From the NCBI RefSeq assembly GCF_009695605.1, contig NZ_VUNQ01000044.1, forward strand, positions 1 to 33,029: a DNA stretch of 33,029 nt. Direction: 5' to 3'. A program made the translations under genes and the position numbers. Positions 14,941 through 22,500 of the stretch are shown piece by piece. Numbering within the stretch: the stretch's first letter is position 1; the number at the start of each line of letters is the position of its first letter. The DNA comes from Tissierella pigra (lineage in GTDB: Bacteria; Bacillota; Clostridia; Tissierellales; Tissierellaceae). Under the pieces are notes generated by a model, which was not told the DNA's origin, searched no databases, and saw nothing but the letters and a program-made list of their open reading frames with translations.

Positions 14941-16275
14941 ATGGGACAGTCTTTGCTATGGGGATTATATGAATACATACTATGCTTATTTGAAGTGATT
15001 TTGTTTTATGATTTTTCAAATTATATGTTAGGTAGAAATAAGGAGATAAAAGAGAAAATATATTATTCGTCCATTATAATACTATCAATACTTATATATA
15101 TATTAACTAAAATAAATATATATTCAATAGAGAGGACCATATTGTTTTTTCTAATATCTTTATATGGAGTCAGTAAATTATTTAAAGGAAATATAAGAGA
15201 AAAATCATACTATACTTCTATGTTTTTTTTCTTGTTAATATTTTCTGATATTGTTACAGCCAATATACTAAGTTATTTCATTAGTAAAGATATTCAACAA
15301 ATTATTGTAGATCAAACATGGAGCAGAGTGCTAGGGTCACAAATAGCTAAGTTAATATTATTTATATCTTTGAGAATTGTAAAAAATAATTCTAAAGACA
15401 ATGATACAAATATTCCAAAATATTATTGGTATTGGATATTATTTGTATATTTAGTGTCAGGAGTAAATTTATTAGTGATATTTAAGATAAGTATTATTTT
15501 AAATGACTTAAATATAGAAATACAATATTTATCAATCCTAATTAGTTTAGGTTCTCTACTAATAGTTGTAATAACATATTATATATTTATAAAACTGAAC
15601 CAAGTTTATAAAGAAAGAAGTAACTATAAAATAGTAGAAATAAAGAATGAAATGCTCATAAAAGAAATAGAAGAAAAAGAAAAGATATATACAGAAATTA
15701 GAAAGATTCATCATGATTTCAAAAATCATATAGTTTGTATAGATAAACTATTAGAACAAAGGAAAATAGAATCTGCGGAAAATTATATAAATAATCTAAG
15801 AGATGAAGTAATTGAAACTCACGCTTGGATTAAAACAGGTAATGATATATTAGACACCATATTAAACCAAAAAAAATTAGAAGGAAAAAAGAAAGGTATT
15901 AATATAGATATAAAGATAAACCTTTCGAAAGATATAAATATAAATCCCATAGACTTATGTACAATACTAGGAAATTTATTAGACAATGGGATTGAAGCAA
16001 ATGAGAAAATAGTTAATAAAGAAGAAAGAAATATGAATATAAGTATAAGTACATATAAGGAGTATCTACATATAGATACATCTAATCCAACACAAATTAA
16101 CCCAATAAATAAATACGGAAATCTTGAAACCTCAAAGGAAAACAAGGAAAGCCATGGATTTGGAGTAAAAAGTATACAAGCAATAGTAAAAAAATATAAT
16201 GGAATCTTAAACTATGAGTGGAATAATGGAATATTTCAATTAAATATAATGTTACCTATGGAAAAGTTAGATTAA
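14941..16275 (+). CDS. AgrC-like GHKL sensor histidine kinase
   Basis: A 444-residue membrane kinase. Six to seven hydrophobic segments fill residues 5-220, as in AgrC-type peptide receptors. A short helix leads to the H box RKIHHDFKNH (phosphoacceptor most likely His258), then the N box LCTILGNLLDNGIEANE (Asn345, Asn349) and a G box SHGFGVKSIQAIV. The lack of HAMP and a HisKA-type F box is typical of the class. AAGGAGAGG lies inside the end of the regulator gene. It probably detects a peptide or other small signal and phosphorylates the LytTR regulator. The signal source is not encoded nearby, so it may sense an exogenous or unlinked ligand. Confidence 0.88.
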   Translation: MGQSLLWGLYEYILCLFEVILFYDFSNYMLGRNKEIKEKIYYSSIIILSILIYILTKINIYSIERTILFFLISLYGVSKLFKGNIREKSYYTSMFFFLLIFSDIVTANILSYFISKDIQQIIVDQTWSRVLGSQIAKLILFISLRIVKNNSKDNDTNIPKYYWYWILFVYLVSGVNLLVIFKISIILNDLNIEIQYLSILISLGSLLIVVITYYIFIKLNQVYKERSNYKIVEIKNEMLIKEIEEKEKIYTEIRKIHHDFKNHIVCIDKLLEQRKIESAENYINNLRDEVIETHAWIKTGNDILDTILNQKKLEGKKKGINIDIKINLSKDININPIDLCTILGNLLDNGIEANEKIVNKEERNMNISISTYKEYLHIDTSNPTQINPINKYGNLETSKENKESHGFGVKSIQAIVKKYNGILNYEWNNGIFQLNIMLPMEKLD

Positions 16276-16285
16276 TATTAATCTA
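16268..16285. repeat. Perfect 18-bp palindrome at the kinase stop
   Basis: TAGATTAATATTAATCTA reads the same on both strands and spans the stop codon of the GHKL kinase gene. It has no loop or T tail, so it is not a standard terminator. The half-site AGATTAATAT recurs at 16931-16940 with an inverted near-copy at 16902-16911, upstream of the 55-residue gene. Confidence 0.45.
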
Positions 16286-16329
16286 GCTTTGATGGAACTG
16301 TCCAAATTATATATGCGAGAGTATGTTTT

Positions 16330-16357
16330 TTGAAAGTTATAAGGTAGGAAATAAAAT
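16330..16357 (+). promoter_or_regulatory. Promoter of the 144-residue membrane gene
   Basis: TTGAAA (16330-16335) and TAAAAT (16352-16357) are spaced by 16 bases, 35 bases before the start codon. This suggests the gene can be transcribed apart from the two-component pair. Confidence 0.45.
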
Positions 16358-16392
16358 ATAACTATTAAATTATATTATGAGGAGGTAATTTT

Positions 16393-16827
16393 ATGAATAA
16401 AAATACTAGGTATGTGGGAAAAAGAAATATGATTCTATTTGGAGTAGGGCTAATTATAATAATATTTGCATTGTACCTTATTGTATTTCCTAAAACTAAA
16501 GTAAAAGCTGAAAAGGATATAAATATATCGATCAATAGTATTGCAGCAAAAGAAGTAGTATCTGTAGGTAAAGTTAAATTAGAAAAAAATATTAGTTATA
16601 AAATAGATATATCTATGGAATCAGAGGATAAAATATTTGTAGCATTAAGTGATGCTAAAGATATTGTAAATGCTCAAGGAGTAGAATGGAAACAGTATTT
16701 TGAAATAACAGGCAAAGAATTACAACATACTTTTACAGGTATAGAAACTGGAGAATTTTATGTTTATGTCGGAAGTAAAGGTGGAGCTTTAGAAAATATA
16801 GAAGGCAAGTTATCCATTATATCCTAA
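16393..16827 (+). CDS. Unknown protein with one N-terminal membrane helix
   Basis: A 144-residue protein I do not recognise. One membrane helix at about residues 13-31, preceded by basic residues, should place the remaining 110 residues outside the cytoplasm. That part alternates short hydrophobic and polar stretches, suggesting a beta-sandwich, with KLEKNISYKIDISM and GEFYVYVGSK as its clearest strands. There are no cysteines and no lipobox. GAGGAGGT precedes the ATG. It follows the LytTR/GHKL pair by 117 bases with its own candidate promoter, so it may be a target or accessory sensor of that pair. No function is assigned. Confidence 0.7.
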   Translation: MNKNTRYVGKRNMILFGVGLIIIIFALYLIVFPKTKVKAEKDINISINSIAAKEVVSVGKVKLEKNISYKIDISMESEDKIFVALSDAKDIVNAQGVEWKQYFEITGKELQHTFTGIETGEFYVYVGSKGGALENIEGKLSIIS

Positions 16828-16972
16828 TAAAATAAAAATATTATTGTTTACAATTAGATTTTGAGGATAGCAAAAAACAATATCAGTCCGACAAAGCTTA
16901 TATGTTAATCTTTATATAAAATAGTCTCATAGATTAATATTTAAGATATAATATGAAAACAGGTGATATAAA

Positions 16973-17140
16973 ATGTCTGACAATAAAAAAAAGAATTATA
17001 GAATGATAATAGTAATTATGATATTTCCATTTTACTTAATTTTTACAATATTTTTTGAGATTATATTAGGTGCTGCAATCGGAGATAAATGGGATAAATT
17101 AGTTAATTTGGTTGATGAAAAAATTGATAAAAAAATATAA
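16973..17140 (+). CDS. 55-residue single-helix membrane protein
   Basis: A short gene with AGGTGATAT before the ATG and a TATAAT at 16947-16952. The product begins with a basic stretch (DNKKKNYR), then about 28 very hydrophobic residues ending in GAAIGDKWDKLVNL, and an amphipathic charged tail. Composition and position, between an unknown membrane gene and a convergent terminator, support a real small membrane peptide. It could be a regulator of the nearby kinase or a small toxin-like peptide; nothing in the sequence decides between these. Confidence 0.55.
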   Translation: MSDNKKKNYRMIIVIMIFPFYLIFTIFFEIILGAAIGDKWDKLVNLVDEKIDKKI

Positions 17141-17165
17141 TTAAAAAGTCCCTCACTAGTTATGT

Positions 17166-17214
17166 TATGATGTTACCCCTTAATTCTATATGTGGATTTA
17201 GGGGTAACATCATA
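17166..17214. terminator. Convergent bidirectional stem-loop
   Basis: A perfect 15-bp stem (17166-17180 and 17200-17214) can extend further with one mismatch to a seven-base loop. It lies between the plus-strand gene ending at 17140 and the minus-strand gene ending at 17247, the expected place for a shared terminator, although neither side has a long T run. Confidence 0.65.
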
Positions 17215-17246
17215 TCAAGATAAGTTAGGGTATTTTTAAGTATAAA

Positions 17247-18293
17247 TCATATACTATTTATTATCCTTTCTGCAAAGGATTTTGCCAAGGTTTCTATATT
17301 TGGCACTTTTTCTATGGAGCCTTTATCATTGGCAATTGCCATAAGGGAGAAATAGGGTGGAAGTCTAAAGGTTTTATTCATATTTAAACTAGAGATCAGT
17401 TGTTTTCCTAAGGCATCTCCACCAGAATAGCCAGATACTATAATGGAAAATATACTTTTATCATAAAATTTAGTTTGTCTATATAAAGCAGTGAGCCTAT
17501 TTATGGTGGCTACTAAATTTGCAGTTATCATATCATTATAATTAGGGCAAATAAATAATAATGAGTCTGCTTCAAGTATAGCAGGATAAATTTCCTCTAC
17601 TACTATTCCACCATAGAAACAACGACTTTGATTTCCTAAATGTTTACAGGTCTTATAGGGGCAACCTTTACAATCCAGTACATTTCCATTGCCTACGTTG
17701 ATTTCATTTATTTCAATATTATGGAGGCTTTTCTTTACCATATCCCAAAGAGTAAGGGTATTTGATACTTGTCTATTACTGGAATGGAGAACCAATAATT
17801 TTTTCTTTTTTTCAATAGAGTTAAAATCATCACAGAAAAATCTTTTACCTAATTCCTGACATTGATATAAACAAATATTTTCTAGGGGCATATTATATAC
17901 TTTTTCCATAGCTATGAAATTTTCTAAATTTCCAGTGGCTTCTACTAAAGGTCTGCCTACAAAACTACAGCCAAGATTATTAGCTAAGAAGATTACAGAC
18001 TGAGCCATGGTTTTTGTAAACATAGTATAGTTGCTATGGATTAAAACAGTGCCTTCAGAGTCCTTTAAAGAATCTTTTCCCATTTTATAGAGTTTGGAAA
18101 AAATATTGTTCAATACATTAGATGTACCAATTTCATTTAATTCCAAGACAAATAATATCCTTTTATTTTGTAAGTTTTCCACTTCATCTGCAGATTTTAC
18201 TATTGTAAAATCTCTATTATCCAACACGGTAGACATCATCTTAGATAATAATTTACTAGGATTTTCTGGAACTATGACTACTATTTCTTTCAT
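17247..18293 (-). CDS. Tandem flavodoxin-fold reductase-like protein
   Basis: A 348-residue protein with two flavodoxin-like halves. The second (about 165-348) resembles NAD(P)H-dependent FMN reductases and iron-sulfur flavoproteins: LVLHSSNRQVSNTLT (168-182) fits the FMN phosphate loop, Cys208, Cys211, Cys216 and Cys225 form a compact cluster-like motif, and LLFICPNYNDM and SGYSGGDALG follow. The first half (1-155) keeps the fold pattern (GTVLIHSNYTMFTKTMAQSV) but no clear FMN loop and may be a decayed copy or a docking half. Its start overlaps the end of the dehydrogenase-like gene by four bases, so the two are translationally coupled. FMN binding and redox activity are inferred; the substrate is unknown. 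Confidence 0.75.
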   Translation of the reverse strand: MKEIVVIVPENPSKLLSKMMSTVLDNRDFTIVKSADEVENLQNKRILFVLELNEIGTSNVLNNIFSKLYKMGKDSLKDSEGTVLIHSNYTMFTKTMAQSVIFLANNLGCSFVGRPLVEATGNLENFIAMEKVYNMPLENICLYQCQELGKRFFCDDFNSIEKKKKLLVLHSSNRQVSNTLTLWDMVKKSLHNIEINEINVGNGNVLDCKGCPYKTCKHLGNQSRCFYGGIVVEEIYPAILEADSLLFICPNYNDMITANLVATINRLTALYRQTKFYDKSIFSIIVSGYSGGDALGKQLISSLNMNKTFRLPPYFSLMAIANDKGSIEKVPNIETLAKSFAERIINSI

Positions 18294-19549
18294 ATAATCA
18301 TCGCCAATTTATTATAAGTTTCTTGAAGTTTACTAAATAGTTCATTAGATAAATCAAGCTGTTCAACTTCAATTCCAGATGGAAGCAATCTACACTTAGA
18401 GCCCATATATACTTCCTTCATATATGTAGAGCCATAGAACCAATTACCATTTATAGTAGATATAATAGATAATGCACCAGAAGAAAGGGAAGGGGCCACA
18501 AAGGGTTTATATCCAAATCCTCTAACTTCTTTATTTGCGTTTATTGTTTTATCTGTTAAATAATTTGATATTTCTTCATTGTAGTTTTTTATACTATCTG
18601 CCACAATTAAACCTTCTCCATGAGGTCCAAATACTCTTCCTTCTTCAATATAATGAATCATTTCAGAAGATTGTTCTGCATAAAAACAAGCTCTACCATT
18701 CATTACTCCTAGGCCATATCCTATTATTTGATCGGAACTTAAGCCCTTAAAGTCCATATTTCCCTCATTATCTTTATTACTTTCAAGAAATGCAACCTTA
18801 CAAAGTAAATCTACAGGATCTGATACTACTGCAAATATACCCTGAAAATTTCTTTCTCTAGCTAACTTTGAATATTCACCAATGATTTCAGAATTAGATT
18901 TAAGCTGAGCCATCCGTACATCTGTTATATCACTGCCCACTGGTGGTATGCCTTTAGATGCACAAAATATAAACATATCGCAATCAAATAAATCATCTTC
19001 TTCTAAGGGAATAACTTTAGGGAATGCTAGTTCATCAAAGGGACGTCTTATTTGATTTAGCTCGTATTCCCATCTTTTTAATCTATTTAAGTTTCTGTCA
19101 TAAATACCTATAGTATCTATAAACTCTCCACCAAGAAGCCTTAGACCTATAAGAAGTGTACTTCCCACATCTCCCAATGCTATAAGGTTTAGTCTCCACT
19201 TTTTCTTTATTGGTTTAAGAAGTAAGTTTTTCCAACTAGGATAGTTTGTATTTATGGACATAATTTTTCTCTCATTGATTTTATCTATTATCCAACTTGG
19301 AATATGAGAACTATAATCTACAGAGTCTAATTGTAATATATTTAACCCTTCCTCTTTTAAATATAATAAAGAAGGGGAGGATATAGCAAAAGATTTTCTT
19401 GAATTTATAGGATTCATTGGGTTAAGAAAATATATTAAATCACTAATAGATTTTATTTCTTCTTCTGATACTTCATTGAGTTCATTATATTTACATAAGG
19501 AAAATAAATAATTATCTCTAAACTTATAGAATTTAAATTTTTCATACAT
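18290..19549 (-). CDS. Lactate/malate dehydrogenase-like protein
   Basis: A 419-residue protein whose residues 118-400 resemble 2-hydroxyacid (lactate/malate) dehydrogenases. The nucleotide loop is LIALGDVGSTLLIGLRLLGG (122-141). Next come ASKGIPPVG (197-205), VVSDPVDLL (241-249, the NPVD equivalent), MNGRACFYAE with Arg286 where the family has its substrate arginine, and VFGPHGEG with His310 in place of the usual GEHG catalytic histidine. About 115 N-terminal residues have no counterpart in normal enzymes. A strong AAGGAGG precedes the ATG. It lies 17 bases after the giant gene and overlaps the flavodoxin-like gene. The motif changes suggest a modified substrate or a non-enzymatic NAD sensor. 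Confidence 0.75.
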   Translation of the reverse strand: MYEKFKFYKFRDNYLFSLCKYNELNEVSEEEIKSISDLIYFLNPMNPINSRKSFAISSPSLLYLKEEGLNILQLDSVDYSSHIPSWIIDKINERKIMSINTNYPSWKNLLLKPIKKKWRLNLIALGDVGSTLLIGLRLLGGEFIDTIGIYDRNLNRLKRWEYELNQIRRPFDELAFPKVIPLEEDDLFDCDMFIFCASKGIPPVGSDITDVRMAQLKSNSEIIGEYSKLARERNFQGIFAVVSDPVDLLCKVAFLESNKDNEGNMDFKGLSSDQIIGYGLGVMNGRACFYAEQSSEMIHYIEEGRVFGPHGEGLIVADSIKNYNEEISNYLTDKTINANKEVRGFGYKPFVAPSLSSGALSIISTINGNWFYGSTYMKEVYMGSKCRLLPSGIEVEQLDLSNELFSKLQETYNKLAMII

Positions 19550-19566
19550 TTATAAAGCCTCCTTAT

Positions 19567-22500
19567 TTATCTTCTGATAATATTTTCTAATCTCATTAGG
19601 TATTCTAAATCCATATCTATACAAGCAGAAGGTTTAATATTTCTTGTCGAATTAATATTTCTTGTATCTGGATGTCTCAGCGATACTATTATTTCATCTA
19701 AGCCTTTGATATTTAAACTTTTCTGATTTATGGACTGATAAACTTCTTCAATGGATTTGAATATCATAAATGAATTCTTTAAGCAAATCTCCGATAAATT
19801 ATATATAGCATCATTCTTGGTGTTTTTTATAAATTTTGGTGCTACATAGGGGAGAATCATATTTATACTTGGTATGGAACTTGACTGTAAAATAGTTTTA
19901 TCTACCATATCACCACCGATAAAGGGGTATTGACTACTTTCGTTAAACCATAATTTTAGATTTGGTATGAAATATGCGTAGTCTAAAGGTAGATTTTTTT
20001 CTTTTCCAATTTCACTTCCTCTACCAGAGAGAATACCTAATATAACTTTTTTGATTTCTATTCCCATACTTTTTAAAATAGGCTCTATAACATTTATTCT
20101 ATATCCTTTGTGAAGTAAATCATCTACCAATATAACAGGTCTATTAAAGGATTTTAGAATTTTAGCCTGTTCTGCTAAATTAAGATAGTGGGGATAAGCT
20201 TCAATATTGAAATCAATAATATTTGATTTAAAAACTTTTTCTGTGTGCATAGTCTTAGTGACAGTATTTGGTACGATGCTACTATTTAGTATAGAGCCGA
20301 ATGGTACACACATATTAGGACCTAAAATTCTCCTTGAGGACTGAATTATACTAACCCCATTTGTATCACATATTTTTTGTATCAATTTGCTATAAGTCAT
20401 ATCCCTATTATAAGTAAGCAAAAGTTCTCCTGGATAAAGATTGACTAAGGCTTCTTTAAGTCTGATTCTGGTGTCTCTTATGGTTTCTAAAACCTTCAAA
20501 TTTGTACTATAAGGTGGCTTCAACATATTTTCCAAATCTAAATTTAGGGTAATAGGGTTGTTCATATTTACCATGAAAATCGGGCTATTATTATATATAA
20601 AATCAGTCATGGCAAAACCCTGTAGTAATAACTGTTTTTCAACTTTAGGATTTATTTCTTTAGTAAGAGAATTATTATAAATTGCATAATTATAATCTCT
20701 ATTTATGGCAACGGATAATGTTTCATTCAAAACAGTCTCTATTAAATAATCACTATTATTTTTAACGCAGACTCCAGATATTAAAACTATTCTACCTTTT
20801 ACACTTTGCCTAATATATTCTGTAATAGATGAATTATTAAATTCATCATATAATATGCTTTGACGAATCCAATAGAAGGTGGAAAAACCTAATAATTCAT
20901 GGCTATTTGCTTCTCTGACTAATAAAATTCTATAGCTTAATTTATTTCTAAGAGATTCTAAATGTTTTATATTTATTACTTCTCCGAATTGTTCTTTTAT
21001 TTCATTTAAAAGTTTTTCACTTAAATTTCTCGCTACATTAACTTCGAGAGTTTTAGATTGTAATAAAGTTTTGTATTGAGGTTCCCTAAGATAGAGTCCA
21101 TAGTCATATATATAGGATTCTGCAAGGGGGTCTATAAATTTAGATATGTCCCTATTTAAATCTATATTTTTTCTTATTTGAGAGGAACTAATATCTTCAT
21201 ATTGCGGTGGTAGAGAAAGTCTAATAATATTAGCCCTTATATTTTCAATACTTTCTTCTAGTTTTTTTTCATCATCATCCTTGGATATACTTGACTTTCT
21301 ATCAAAGATAATATGTGGAAAATCTAGTATGGGACTTTCAATTTTATAAGCAGAGGCATTGACTAAAACATCTGAACCAACTACAATATACACATCATCA
21401 GAAGGAAATAGTTCTTTTAATTTATATAAATCATTTGGATTACTAATATTTATTGGTATATCTTTAGGAAATAAATAAATATCATTTTCTAAAGCAATGC
21501 TCATATTTATAATATTTCTTCTAAAAATATGAGGTTCTGTTCTCTTGGACCAAGAAAACTCATCTACAGCTAAATATACTTGAAATCCTTGATCCCTTAT
21601 TTCTATGGCAATTTCTTTGTGGCCTAGAGAAAACGGGTCAAAGCTGCCTGGAAAGAAAGCAATTTTTTGTTTATTAATTTTTACTAAATCCTTATGATAA
21701 AATTCATAAAGAGAGATAAATCTATAGATATGGTTTAATGAGGCGGCATTACTGTAGAATAAAAAATCATCCTCTTTGTCTGTATATAAAAGAGTTAAAA
21801 TCTTTTTCCCAATTCTATCAAAAATATTGAACTTTTCATCTAGACTAAGTGTCTTAGATTCAAATAGATTAGAACTCAAAATCATTAAAGACTCATTCTT
21901 AATATCCTTATCATAGGATGCCATAGCAATAGATAATAGACCTAAAAGTCTGTCTCTTCTTTTATAATAAATTTCTTGTTCTTCCTCAAATCTTTTTATA
22001 TATTCACCATAATTTTCAATAGAAATAACTATAGTATTTAATAATAAAAATACTACTCTTGAACTAACAGTTTTTATTTTATCTTCAAAATCATCTATAA
22101 TTTCATCTAGCTCATTAGGTGGCAGATAAAGAAGCAGTTGTCCTAAATAATAGGGAATAAACTTTGTAAATTGATAGTTATCCATTTCCAAAGCTCTTAG
22201 TAATTCTACTGCCACATCATTTTTTTCTTCAGGGGATAAAAGATGAAATATATTTAGCAGAGTTTCACCGCTATAGTTTCTAATTCTTTCTATGGCACTT
22301 ACTTTAAGTATATTACATAAGTGCATAGCAGTATGGAGACCTTTACCCTTCGGATTTTTGACTACTTGGTCATATAATATATCTATATTTACTTTCTTTT
22401 TCACCCATTCAGTTGCAGTCTTTAGATTTTCTAAGAATATTTCAGAAGTATCATTTTGATTTTCTGCATAATTACTATCTAAAATCTCTTGGTAATTGGG

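Noticed and set aside
15819-16145. 108-residue minus-strand frame inside the GHKL kinase gene
   Set aside because: Antisense to the conserved ATP-binding domain and without a ribosome site.
14941-17140. Possible AgrD-like signal peptide gene near the kinase
   Set aside because: No short frame with a cysteine-containing thiolactone core followed by an acidic tail; the 55-residue protein has no cysteine.
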